Shown here piece by piece: positions 1-12,557 of a stretch of 64,000 bases of DNA. The position numbers were made by a program, and so were the translations under genes. Under the pieces are notes generated by a model, which had not been told where the DNA came from, did no database searches, and saw only the letters and a list, made by a program, of their open reading frames with translations. Positions within the stretch are counted from its first letter, which is position 1; every line of letters starts with the position of its first letter. Origin of the DNA: Lingula anatina (lineage: Eukaryota > Brachiopoda > Lingulata > Lingulida > Lingulidae); NCBI RefSeq assembly GCF_001039355.2, contig NW_019775524.1, forward strand, positions 1,726,992 through 1,790,991. The letters run 5' to 3'.

Positions 1-2317
1 ATAGCCAGGACAATCCCTGGGATAAAGAACAGGTTACTGAGAGTCAGAAGCATTGTCTGTAAGAGCTGGACAGACTCTGGGAGGGCCTGAGACGTGTCTG
101 TGCAGCCATAACCATGGTAACCTGAAAACAACAAAAAATATTACTTAGGAAACCATATGTATGCAATTGTACGCACACGCCAAGCAAATAAAACTCCACA
201 GCGTAAAATAGGGGATTAAACTAGCAAAAAGTTGTGACAGATATCTAAAGCCTTTGGTACTTAGAGCGCAATTCTTAATAACATGACAGCATCATAAACT
301 ATACAAAATCCTGGTTCTTTTTTGAAAATAATACTAAATAAAATCAGTTCAATGAATTCCTCTTCACCAATACGAAATATCAATAAATCAGAAATGAATA
401 TTATGAACTAAGGTTGATATGTATAGTAAAGCTTCAGTAAATCATTATAGTAATTTCTTTTACGAAAACTACGTACTGCCATATAGTTGCTAGCAGAGAC
501 ATGAAGCCTTACCAGTAAAGCACACACATGTGGAGTATATGTTCATCCCCGAGGAGTAAGCCCTACACTCCCCGTACTTCCCGCACTCCCCATCCACACA
601 GGGGGACAGGGAAACATGGAGGTCTAGCAAAGTGTAATTTGTACACAGGACAGGCTTGGTCTGACTGGAATGAGCACATGCAGAAATTATTGACACAAAT
701 CTGAAAATCTCGAAAATTGGGATAAAAACGATAATGCTCTTGGTTTAATGGCCTAATTATCTTATAAAGCCCAAGAGCAACCACAGCAAGCACAACAGAT
801 GACAGAGACAGAAAATGAAATTATTACTGGTGACGCATCATTTGATATCATGTTTTGATATCATTATGTCTTTTGTCCTCTGTCAGTGTCCTGGCACATA
901 CCCAGTTTCAAGCCCACATTTTCCACTAGTATTTTTTACTTAAAATTTTGAGAGAAAACTCCTCAGAAATCAACATTTTTGGGAAAAAGTTGTATGCACA
1001 ATGCACTTGTGTGTGTGCCCCCAGAGTGATCTATTATCAATGTTAAAGGAACTCTTACTTTGAGAGGGCGTCAAATTCGTAGCACAGTGCCTGCAGTCCC
1101 ATGTACCATCTTCCAGATTCAGGGTAGGGTATGTAGAGGTCCTCACTCTCACTGCTGTCCCCATCACTGGTGTTAGGGGACAACATATTGGTGTCAGGAC
1201 ACGTCACCCCTGTATCGTCCAGTGGAAGTCTACCTCTCATAATGCAAACTTTGACTGAGGTGTTGTATGGCTTTATGGGCTGAAAGGAGATTTGATTCCT
1301 TAGATGTCTGTATCAACTACATCTGAAATACATGTATTATAAAGATCAAGAATTGCAAGTAACATTCCTCCCTCCAGTTTAACTGCCACAGTAGTGATCC
1401 GGGCATGTGTCACTGTTTTACTAAAGGAGCAAAAGATTAAATGGTCCTATACACATCAAGTGACATACTTAACTGGACTGGTCCTTTTTGAAAGATTGTT
1501 AACTTAATAGCCTGGTTATAACAAACGATTCACCTTTATGTACCCCCATGCTTGACATGGCAAATGAATTAACTAAACAGTAGGGAGCAAACTTGTAAAA
1601 GGGAGTAAACACCCCTGCAGCTTAATTACAATGAGACCCGTTAAGGTGGACTTGTACAGCTCAGTGTGTACCTCTCAATGTAAAAAGAGCCAAAGATGTA
1701 CAAAGAAGTGGACCTTTTCTGTGTTCCAGCCTGACCTTACCATGCTAGAGGAGTTAATGTGTACAGATATATGGAGAGTTCCCCCAGCATCTGACTGTGG
1801 CAGTATTTCATAGGACCACACCACCTTAGAACCGACCGGAATGACCACCGTGCTGGCCAGAGCAACGTCCTCCACGTGGGGCCAGAACTGGGCCCTGAAG
1901 TCTCCTGGACCCTGGAACCTTCCCAGGGTTCCTATTGCACACTTTCCCTCCTGGTTTGTCACATTATATAGCACCTGGGTTTCTGTGGTGTTGGCTGCTG
2001 TTCTATTGGTCTGAGAGTCTTCATTCATTGGGAATACTGTTACAGTGACTTGACTGTCTGATGATATTGGGGACTGTAATTGTGACCTTCTCTGAGGGGC
2101 AGAGTTGATAGATAGGCATTCTGAAAGGAACCACATATTGATATTTACAAATGAATAACTGAAAGACAACTAATATACTATCAGTTAAAGAAGTGCAGAA
2201 ATGATGAATAAATATCATATGTCAGTTCTTTACTACCACCATTATTTAATGAAGACAACATATCTGCATATGAATACTTTAAGCCTTTTATATTGTATGG
2301 ATAGAAACTTATGAAAA

Positions 2318-2356
<39 letters not shown>

Positions 2357-5142
2357 AAATAGTATCTTTGGTAAAAATATATTTACCATCTGGTAAGACG
2401 CTGAGTATAAGGTCCACAGTGGCATTGTAAGTATTGTTTATATACAAATAGAGCCAAGTGCCAGCCAGTGGGGAATGCACTGTGCTTCTGCAAGGAATGC
2501 CTGCATCTGTGCAGTTCATCAAGTGTGTGTCTTTATCTCTGCCCCTTAGGACAGGGAAACTGGCACTGCGCGTGTACAGTACTACAGGGCACTGGCTGAG
2601 ATTTGTGTGCACAACACATTTGTTTATGCTGATGACATATCTCCAGACATCATTGGGCATAAACATCCTGAAATGATATGAAAAGGTATACAAATCACAT
2701 CAAGAAGTTGTTTTTTTTACCTGGGACAAGACTTAACCTCCAAAATGAAATAATATTTATCTTCATGAAAAAATTACTAGAATACATCTCTTTTTTATAT
2801 GACCATCATATCATTCATTTTTACTACTATAAATGTATTCAGACAGCTCTATTTTTAATTACTTAGTCTCCTAGTGCAGCAGGGTCCTCCTTATTACTGG
2901 GCCATCAGTTGACATACCTGTACATTCCCCCGCCATGTGGGCCCAGTTGGACTGCATTATTCTGAGATGTTGCCATTTGCTGTGTACCCTGCTTGGTGTA
3001 GGACAGCATTGTTATGGTGATAAAATAGTGGCACACCTCCTTGAATTCTTTTTGCGTCTGGAACAAAAATATACTGGCATTTTGAATGGTTCTTCTGTAA
3101 CAACTTCACAACACTGACTGATAGCATAATGGCCAGGAATAATTCCATTTCATTCACAATCATAACTATTAGTGCAAAAACTAACACATTAAGAGAACAT
3201 CAAGATAAAGCACACTATGACTACTTACTATACCATCACTCTTGCCATCTTTATCCTCAGATATGAAGGCTCCAGCAAAGTAGCTTCCTGGTTTTGGTAC
3301 ACTGAGGTACAGCTCTGTGCTGGTGGAATGAGCATCTGTACTGATACCAGGTAATGAGATAGACATACTGCGGTTTAAATAAAACTTGTCTGGAAATATG
3401 TCACTGCTGGTGTTGTGAAGTGGGTAACCACCTTCTTGGATATTCCTGTTAGGAAAAAGATAACCAAAGGTTGATGCAAAAAATATGTACCATATATATG
3501 AATGAAAAATCAAATGAAAATTGTCTCATTATTTTAAGGGCATCATTTTCATCAAAATGAAACATTAAATCCCTATGATAGCACAGCATATTCGCACAGT
3601 TAAAAAGGGGGAATAATTCTGCACTTGAAAGATAAGGTTAGATTACACTGCTGCATGAATCTTTTCATAAATAAATGAATAAATGAAAATAGTTATGACA
3701 TGATGCAAATAGAATCATTTCATAAGTACTCATGCAAGGATGTGTAAACAGGTTACTCAAGTAGCATGTGAAAGCTTAGCCATAACAAGACAAGTAAATG
3801 TTGAGTCTGATTAAAATAGTACCACACTGCATTATGTCTCTCACTGTCAGACAAGACACTTTACCCCATGAGTAAAGGATATCCAAAAGCAACTCCTTAC
3901 ACTGATATCTTCCTGTTGGGGCACCTGTCATTGCCTTTCACTATTGCTTTCATACTGAACACAGCCCGAACTGTGTCATCTGGGACTTCAAATTTGAAAA
4001 GTCGCATATTTTTATAGGACTCATATTCAGAGACTTCCAATCCAGTAGTCCATGTAGTGTCCACAAATGTATAACCTGAAATGAAAAAAGAAATTGTTCA
4101 CCTATGATTCATTTTACAAAAATATGGTTAAACCCCCAATGTATATCCTTAAATAATTTTTTTAATCCTTGGGTAAATCAAAGACATATTTTTCTTAAAA
4201 GATTTTTTAAAATCCTTGGGTAAATCAGACATATTAAAAAAAAGGGATGACAGGTTGAAATTGGAAAACATTAAAATAATATATTTTGTTATGGCCTTGA
4301 TAGCAGAGAACATTTTGTCTAAGTGTTGACCTAAAACACGTGATGTCCTTGGCCTATTGGCCACCAACTATAAATCCAACATCTATGTAGTCCTATGGGA
4401 GACATCAAGTTGAAGGTCTCTCATTCTAAGGCTGCATTCAAGACAAGTTGATCTGCGGAATAACATATCTTCACTGATCTGATACTCACTGAATACTAAG
4501 ACACTGTATACATCATCTTACAACTTTTTATAGGCAGCAGAAAAAATTTTGATGTTGCTTAATTATTTGGTAAAACAAAATATATGAAATGATTGAGAGA
4601 GCAGAAGTGGGGGAAAGCAAAATAAGAAGAAAAAAAAGAAAGAAACAAATTTTACATAAAATAAATAAATTGAAAAAAAAATTGATTGTGAAAGGCAGAG
4701 ATGCTAAAAAAACTGATGCTACAAAACGGTGTGAAGAAAATGATAATCACACAAATAACACTTTTAGTATGCACAGTGTCAGTGTAGAGAAAGTGTGTGG
4801 GCATTTGTATCTAATTTTATACATGGCTTATATGTTCTGGCTTTTAGCGCAAATTTTTCTTAATGACACATTTTACAAGACAGGAAAAACCGCAAACAAG
4901 TTGATTATAATATTACATCAATCACCAGCTGCGGTGGACTTGTTTCTGCATGGAACAAGAAAAGACGGGCACATCATTAACAGTACGGACCGCACAATGA
5001 TGCATCGGTATGATACCAAATGTAATTCCTACAGATAAATTGTTACACGTACAATAATATCAAAATATCATTTCTCACCAGATGTTCGTGCTACATTCTG
5101 TAAAACCCATATAAATATTATCGGCACGACATCCGCATCCAT
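1..5142 (-). CDS. TMEM8: TMEM8/PGAP6-like membrane protein, 3' part missing
   Basis: Nine exons splice in frame on the minus strand: 5142-5079, 4075-3901, 3445-3229, 3057-2918, 2667-2387, 2120-1741, 1279-1059, 700-513 and 121-1, where the window ends. The first exon gives a 21-residue signal-peptide-like start (MDADVVPIIFIWVLQ...). A long, N-glycosylation-rich extracellular region follows. The 700-513 exon encodes an EGF-like cysteine module (CVDGECGKYGEC...CVC), and the last exon begins GYHGYGCTD and enters the first membrane helix (LLTLSNLFFIPGIVLA). This order (signal peptide, ectodomain, EGF, then a multi-pass region) is that of TMEM8A/PGAP6 and TMEM8B. In mammals PGAP6 is a GPI-specific phospholipase A2 at the cell surface. 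About 595 residues are present; the remaining membrane helices lie beyond the edge. The family call is firm, but A versus B cannot be decided. All splice phases were checked by hand. Confidence 0.88.
2315..2359. repeat. (AAAT)n microsatellite
   Basis: About eleven tandem AAAT units lie in the TMEM8 intron between the exons at 2120 and 2387, close to a 5' splice site on the minus strand. Length polymorphism is likely. Confidence 0.95.
4076..5078. other. First intron of the TMEM8-like gene
   Basis: AT-rich intron. It contains a short imperfect direct repeat around 4160-4225 (both copies contain AATCCTTGGGTAAATCA). A 149-codon plus-strand open frame at 4589-5038 is lysine-rich and low-complexity at its start, and I recognise no domain in it. 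I do not annotate it as a gene. Confidence 0.7.
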
Positions 5143-5537
5143 CCTGCTTCACAACCCTTACAACATCACGCTTTTTTAGCCAATCATGGCGAAGATTGTT
5201 TACAACTGCGGACTGTAATGAGCATCGAGAGGAGTGCAAAGTCAATGACGTCCAGTATAATAGAATTTTCTGGCAGTTTAGAAATAGAACAATTATAAAT
5301 TTCATGTGAGCTATACTTGTAAATTATATGATATTATTCTTTCAAAAACTTTGACAAAATAAATCTTGTAAGTAGGTGAGAAAATATATGTCACTGACCT
5401 GCACCATACTTCCTGTTTGATGGCTGATCATTGACACAACAAGGAAATTGAGTTGGGTGATTTTCTACATTATTTGACCAATCATAGGTCGGAGACAGCT
5501 GATTGTCATAAATATTGATAATTAGTAATTACCGAGG
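5143..5537. promoter_or_regulatory. Divergent promoter of TMEM8-like and GIPC
   Basis: The two start codons face away from each other with 395 bp between them, so both leaders and promoters must lie here. CCAAT boxes followed by CA occur at 5180-5184 and 5478-5482. No TATA box is evident. A 62-bp piece (5225-5286) of this interval is duplicated in inverted orientation at 6922-6983 in GIPC intron 1. The promoter role is inferred from geometry. Confidence 0.6.
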
Positions 5538-8500
5538 ATGCCCCTGTTTGGCAAGAAGAAAAGGGAGCAGCTTGTGGAGCAGCCGCAAGCGACGAACCAG
5601 GAACCGCCTTCCGCACCTCCACCGGGGGAGATGAGCAACGCAGTGTCCCAGGCTAATGGGTCGGCTACCAAAGGGGGCCAAAAACCAAACGTTCAACCAG
5701 CAGCACAGCAAAACAACAGGCCTAAATTAGTGTTCCATTGTCAGCAAGCCCACGGCAGTCCCACAGGCATTATTACAGGTTTCACAAATGTGAAGGAACT
5801 GTATCAAAAAATAGCAGAATGCTACGATATGCCTGCCTCAGAGGTATGTGATGGTTGAATTGAATTATTTTCATTAATTCATTTAGGGTGTTGTCTCAGT
5901 TGACAAACATTTTTTTTATTTGTTGATAGCAGCTTTTTGAATTACAGGCACATTTATTATAACGTTTACAATCTGTTGACATATCCATTTCCATTACCTC
6001 TTCACAGATCAATAGCCTGCCTCTGTTCATTTTTTCTCAAGGTTTAAGCAAGCTATGATCTAACAGTGTCACAAGCGTGACATTGCATAAATATTGACAT
6101 GACTTACAACTGCGCACTGCCTTTTAGAAGTCAATTGCAGACTCCCATGAAGAAATGTGGGTGTGTCATAAAACTGTTTGCTTATATGTCTCTTTACATG
6201 CTTGTCTTTTCTTTATTTTTTGGATTATGACAGGATTATGAGAATATACAATGTTTTAAGGTGGATAATTTTAAATATTAATTTTTATTAATTAATATTT
6301 TTAATTATCTTAAGGGCTTTTAATGGATAAGACATAAATGTTTTCTACTTATTAGTCATTTTGTAAAATTGATTTTTAAAGCCCCTCTTTACAGTGTGTG
6401 TGTATATGTGTGTGCATGTGTGTGTGTGTTTAAGCATGCGCATTTGTTTGAATGGGTACAGCTTGATATTGACATCTTGGCAGACAGGCAGAGAATCACA
6501 GAAATAGACAGAACCATACGTGACACAAAGTTATTGGTTAGATGCAGTGATTGTAAATATTGATTATCTGACACATATCCTCAAAATTTTCAGATAATAT
6601 TGTAATGTTGTCTTGTGTCTATGGCAACTGTATCACCTTAGTGATAAATTGTTTCATCTGGAAGAAGTAGGGAGTCATGTATGTCTGATTGTGATTTGAA
6701 CTACATGCAATGACATGTTAGTAGACTTGTACAGAAGATACAGTTTCTGTTAAAGCACTTGCACATACTCAATATTAACCAGAAGTCAACATGGATCAAT
6801 ATAGAAAGCTGTTTTTTTACACGGCTGTAGCTTTTCCCACATTTTCAGAGACTGCCTGTATTATTTAAATAATGCTTGTCATGTAATGTCCATAAAGAAA
6901 CCACATCAGAAATAGAATGGTTATTTCTAAACTGCCAGAAAATTCTATTATACTGGACGTCATTGACTTTGCACTCCTCTCGAAGCATCAGGTTTTCTTT
7001 CTCCTCAAGTGTAGTATATTAAATGTATCAAGCTCAGAACTCAAATTGAATGAAATATATTCTGTGGATTTTTATCTAGATTGATAAATTTAATGCATAT
7101 GTAATATTTATCATATACAACAATTTGTTATTTGCAAAATTGCAAGAAAAATACTTAAAGCATATAGACCTTTTGCTATAACATCACAACTCCACGGAGA
7201 TTAAAAAAAAAATGCCTGTATGTTACGTTACTGAACTATAATTTTGTCATTGTTTGCTTTCAGATTTTGTTTTGCACTCTGAATACACACAAAGTGGACA
7301 TGGCACGGCTTTTAGGAGGCCAGATAGGTCTGGAAGATTTCATATTTGCACACGTCAAAGGCCAACCAAAAGAAGTGGATATTACCAAATCGGAAGAAGC
7401 ACTAGGTCTCACAATAACAGATAACGGTGCAGGTTATGCCTTTATAAAACGTATCAAGGAAGGAAGTGTCATGGACAAAGTGCCTCTGATAGATGTTGGA
7501 GATCACATAGAAAAGATAAATGAAACAAGTTTAGTAGGCAGCAGGCATTATGAAGTTGCAAAAATGTTGAAAGAAATCCCAGTAGGAACTACCTTCACAA
7601 TGAGGGTGGTGGGACCCATGAAGTCAGGATTTTGTAAGTATGCCTTTGGCCATTTTCAAAGATGTTGCTGAAATTGAATTTATCATTGTCTGTTTTCACA
7701 AAAGGGAGATGCAAATTGAAGGCTCTCATAATCAAAATATATCAGCTGTTGAGTTATATAGATCCTTTCATACAGCCATTCAACAGCTGTAACATTGTTT
7801 AATACTGTCAGTCCAATATTTTAAAGTCTACCAGCAACCTTTATCAGGGAAGGAAGAGTTGGCATCAAACATCAGTTTTGCTGTTTTCCTGTGTATTGGT
7901 TTTTGCTTGGTTTGCTAATTAAAGAGTTACATGGTGAAAATAGAGCTGGGGATTAGATATAATGCAGTGATCTTATGGTATAAAGGATCCTTGAACTTCT
8001 ACCAGGACCAGAGAGACTTTTTTCGCTACATATTCACAGATATTTCTCTACCTTATTCTGGGCACATTTCTGCACCAGCAAAATTTTTCCACAGAATTTC
8101 AAAATTGACAGTTTCTCTCAGTTGTCCCTGGAAAACAGGACCCTAAATTGTCGATTGAACAATTTTGTTTGGTTTTATATGTGAGGACATTTAATCAGAC
8201 TCTGCACTCATGGTCTATGTTTGCGCCTCATTAATCATGCATTAGGATCTCCTGCCTTCATTATAACTAGGGTGACATAAAACTAATTTCTGGCTTGCAT
8301 ATTATTTCACACTTATTTCATGCTTATTGCAATGCACCTTTCCTAACCCTTAGAACTGGTCTGATGTACATTTGTCACTTGTCTTAAGACCAATACTACA
8401 ACAAGTAACAATACAAAGGGCTTATAGGGATAGCAACTCTTATTTTTGGTAGGAAAGTGCTATAAAACTGATTTTTTCTGGGGTAAACAATGATTTCACA

Positions 8501-9247
8501 CACAAATTACATATGGTTAATGGATTGGTTTTGACATTCAAAGTTAGTCGTTTTTTAAGTGTGTTTTTTTAATTTATGGAGGGTAGCCATCTATGAATCT
8601 GTACATGGTTCCATCGCAAGCACAGATTTCAGAATAATTGTGATAACTGCCCTTTTGGTGGTAAAAAGAAATTTTATTATATTTCTATGCATTGTTTACA
8701 ATATATTTGAATTGGTTCAATATGAAGAGTTGTTATCCCTTTAAACTGGTGTCATCTGTGCATGCTTTTTAATATTGTTTGCTTATAGAATTGGTCTTAA
8801 TATATAGAACATCAATAATTACAGCTAATATTGGTCCGTCATCTGGTGGTAAGAAAGGAGGAAGCAACTATGGGTCAGGAAAAGAGACGCTGAGACTACG
8901 ATCAAAGGGGCCAGCAACAGTAGAAGTAGTGAGTAGAAATTGTTGAACAGCATCATTGTACAACTGTCAGTGTCCTTAGAATGAAAAAAGGCTATAGAAT
9001 TGATAGAAGGCTCAAGCAAAAAAAAAAAGAAAGGCATATTTTTCAATATTAATGTATACATATTCCTTTTCGTCACCTACCTGGACAGGTGCGGGTATCG
9101 ATTTTTATTGCATGTCACACGGATCATATTTCTATGCAGTATAATAAAGAGATGGCTTTGTGTTGTTTGCCTGTTTTACTTTGTAATAATATCATCTGAG
9201 AATGAGCAGTGCATTAAGCTGATTGAAATGGAAATGGGAATTGGATA

Positions 9248-9278
<31 letters not shown>

Positions 9279-12200
9279 CGCGCGCAAATGATTATATGTA
9301 TGTAGGCATGATTTCACAAAACTATTTTGGTACAGTTTATTAGTACCACCAGCATGTACGCTGGCGGTACTCATGGTTTTAGTCCCAACCGGTATCGTAC
9401 GGCTCCGCCGGCTCCGTTAGCTCCGCCGGCTCTATAAGCGCCGTCGGCTCCGCAGGGTGGCGTGGGATACAAGTCACCGTTACCGCTTCTCCTCCTAGAC
9501 CACACGGACCTGTGTCCCCATCTCTTGGATTTAGGTCACATATAATCTCAACTTGACCCCCCTGGTTTTTTTGTCTCAGTCGGTGCATTCACTTGGGCGT
9601 GACACTCAGTGAAATGCACCCTTGTCAAATCTTTTGAAAATTCAATGCTATATATCTCCTAAACGGAAGGAATTATGGGAAAAATTAGTATAAAAGTCTG
9701 ACCGAAAGTCACATATGAGGATTTCAAATATGCTTCAAGGTCAAACAGGCCAAAATTTTCTAAAAATGGGAATTTTTTGCAAAAAAACTTTTATTTGTGC
9801 CGAATTTCAGAAACAACACAGAGTGTAGCACTCACATTATAGTTAGGGGATGCAATTAGGAACTCCTTTTATCTTTGGGAGTTTGGGTCAATCGGTGCAT
9901 TTTCATGGGAGAAACGGCCATAAGATGCCGAAACTTAAAACTCGCCATAATTCTGGAACCGTAAATGCTAGAGACCTCTTGTTTTTTGCATTATGTAGAG
10001 CTTGTCAAGCGCAATACTGGAGGTGGTGTCCATTTTTTTGTTTGCGATACGGTCAAAGAGTTGCGCTATATCAAAAAGCACAACTCAGCAATATTCAATG
10101 GTGAAAATAAAATGTGAAATACTCCAAAAGTAGCTGAGATACACCCATAGTTACCATTGAACTTGAATAGGAAGTCATATACTGGCAATGTAACTGTGAC
10201 CTTGAAATTGACCTTCGACCTACTTTTTACCATGAACTGAACTTTGCAATTTTTCTATCCCTTATATCTCCAAAACTATCAGAGATAAACCCATAGTTAC
10301 CATTGAACTTGAATAGGAAGTCACATACTAACAATCTAACTGTGACCTTGAAATTGACCTTTGACCTACTTTTCACCATGCACTGAACTTTGCAATTTTT
10401 CCATCTCTTTTATCTCCAATACTGGCAGAGATACACACATGGTTACTTTTGAACTTGAATAGGGAGTCTTATGCTGAACATCTGTCACATTTAAATTGAC
10501 CTTTGACCTTCTTTTCACCATGAACTGAACTTTGCAAATTTTCTATCCCTTAATATTTCCAAAACTGGCAGAGATAGGCCTATTTCTTTCTTTCAATATA
10601 TATGCAACACTGATAATGCATTTCAAAGAAAACTGACAAGCCTATTGTCTTGAAAATCGGCTTGATCAGACGATTTTTATAAAAGTTGTGCTGTTTTTTT
10701 TGTATTTTAGGGGAAGGGGCATATTTCTTGTATTGGTTATTGCATTTTGAAGAGCTTGTGAAACACAACACTGGTGTTGTTTGTTTCTGGTTTTTCATAC
10801 GAATGCGCTTACTCCAGCTGGTGGTACAATATCCGGAGGCGGTATTGCCTCTCTGATCCTCTAGTTATCATTTAAATTCATTATAAGTCCACATCTTTGT
10901 TTCTTTTGTCTGTCATATGAAATTTATGTTTTTTAGCCTGATGAGGTAGTGAGTGTGGCCACAGACAAGATCAACTCACTGTTAGAGTCCTTCATGGGAA
11001 TAAATGATACAGAATTATGTAAGTGTAGTTTTTATTATAAAAAATTATAAAATATGATTCTGGAAATATAGGTGATGATCCGTATGTTTCTGTTTACATT
11101 TTATCATCATAGAATATAATTTCAAAATAATGTCTAGTGCCTTAAGCTTGTTAACACAAATGTTGCTTATATAAAAAGAAGAAGAGAATGACCATGTGTA
11201 TCAGATGTTGTAATAGCACATAATCATATAGGTGATTATGGTCAAGTTATATGTCTTTGACCCCAAAAACTTGCTTCATATAGCATGGCATTCAATATTA
11301 GGTAGTTTACATTATGATACAGTGAAAACTATTGTTTTGGTAAGGGAAGAATAGAAGCACTCTTATGCTGGTCGGTACAAGTAGCGATTTTTAGATAAGA
11401 TATTTATAGCTTTAGGTTAAAGGGACTTGTATTTGTCCACATACTTGACAAAACTACAAACCCCAAAGGGCACAAAGACTGCATAGAAAAGTATTATATT
11501 TATGTGTCTGAAACTTTTGAAAAATTAATCACTCCTAATGTCTTAAACATGTTTTCCTCCAAAACTAGACTATTTGATGTAATGAATTTAATCTGATTTT
11601 TTTTAATTATCAGTTTTGACAGCAAAACTCGGTTTTATTTGTACATTTATTTAACACAATGAGATATATTTGAGTAATACATTAGACTTTTTTTCCACTT
11701 TGTCGCAGTCTGATAGCATGTTGGCTTCTGTACATACTACACATTCCAACATCACGCAAAGGAAACAGCTTATCTCAACTTTTGTAATAGGGCTACTAAC
11801 TGCAGTGCACCCTTCCAAAGTCTGTGACCTAGTATTGAGAAGTGAGGTTGAGGATGAAACCCTGTGAATATTGACAATAGAAATTAAAGGTTGGCTTGTG
11901 TAATAAAGAGACTAAAGAGATTCAAGGGTCACAGCTGTTCCTCTGGACTCTATAAAACAGCTGAAAGATTTTAATTAATGTCTCATAACATTTTGCATTT
12001 CCCTCCTGTCAGGATGATATTTGCAGTGACTTGAGCACATTTACAAAGGAAAGCATTAAATAATATGTACAACTTTTAAAAATCAAATCTATCTCATTTG
12101 AATGGATTTTCTGTGTCCATGGAGGTGATGTGTATGCAGTATAAAATCCCACCCATTAAACCAAAAGGGTTAATTCCCTGTGTACACACACATATGGCTT

Positions 12201-12557
12201 GATGAGTCATACAAAATCAGTACAGGTGTAAAAATTAGGTGAAATTACTGAATTCTTTAGTTATGATAAGTCTTGTTCGACAATGGGCTCACTGAAAAGA
12301 ACTATTTTAAATTGAATGGACTAGACACACCTTGTTAACTACTGCTGACATGCTTTGTGTTTTCTATTTCAGCTCAGACAATCTGGGAAATCGGCAGTCA
12401 AAAAGACAACCCTCACGATTTTGCATTAGCCATGGATAACTCGGACCTGGGGATGTTTGGCTTTACAGATGACTTTGTTTTTGATTTGTGGGGTGCGATT
12501 TCTGATGCCAAGAGCGGCCGACTTAAAGAAGTAGCAGAATTCAGTGAGCAGTTTTAG
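5538..12557 (+). CDS. GIPC1: GIPC PDZ-domain trafficking adaptor
   Basis: Five exons, 5538-5843, 7264-7633, 8825-8928, 10937-11018 and 12373-12557, splice to a 348-residue protein (vertebrate GIPC1 is about 333). The start MPLFGKKK is typical of the family. The GH1 region (about 65-130) precedes a PDZ domain (about 140-225) with the ligand loop LGLTI and the run [16 protein letters not shown]. The fourth and fifth exons encode the C-terminal GH2 region, which binds myosin VI in vertebrates; it ends [20 protein letters not shown] links cargo receptors to myosin VI on early endosomes. The gene is divergent from TMEM8-like and convergent with ERI3. The second intron is normal, and the third intron carries a 1.5-kb mobile element. 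One GIPC copy is seen here, so the paralogue number (1, 2 or 3) may not apply. Confidence 0.95.
6922..6983 (-). repeat. Inverted duplicate of TMEM8/GIPC promoter segment
   Basis: This 62-bp stretch of GIPC intron 1 is the near-perfect reverse complement of 5225-5286 in the divergent promoter, 1.6 kb away. Similarity stops abruptly on both sides. Confidence 0.9.
9248..9288. repeat. (TG)n/(CG)n microsatellite
   Basis: Alternating purine-pyrimidine tract in GIPC intron 3: TG repeats with one TTT interruption, ending in CGCGCG. Confidence 0.9.
9340..10864 (+). mobile_element. Helitron-like non-autonomous element, copy A
   Basis: About 1.5 kb in GIPC intron 3, matched along its length by copy B (45860-47304). 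The left end begins with a stem-loop, GTACCACCAGC pairing with GCTGGCGGTAC. The right end has GCTGGTGGTAC, then a small hairpin (GAGGC...GCCTC), then TCTGATCCTCTAG followed by T. A hairpin about ten bases before a terminal CTAG is the 3' signature of Helitrons and related elements. The 5' end does not start with a clear TC, so Helitron2/Helentron-type or another class remains possible. The interior has three tandem units of about 117 bp (roughly 10130-10570) containing TGACCTTGAAATTGACCT-type motifs. No transposase or Rep/helicase is encoded. Confidence 0.65.

Noticed and set aside
3892-3960. Using the earlier GTGCCC donor in the second TMEM8 exon
   Set aside because: The GTAAGG donor at 3900 keeps frame, is closer to consensus and retains a cysteine segment expected in the family.
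4589-5038. 149-codon open frame on the plus strand inside TMEM8 intron 1
   Set aside because: Low-complexity lysine-rich start in AT-rich intron, no recognisable domain, antisense to a gene with complete splicing evidence.
9850-10104. Open frames in both Helitron-like copies giving similar peptides ([18 protein letters not shown] and SGTVSARDPFFFAFCRAC)
   Set aside because: Similarity is what two DNA copies of one element would show by chance; there is no conserved start or stop, and part of the sequence recurs within the element's non-coding repeats.
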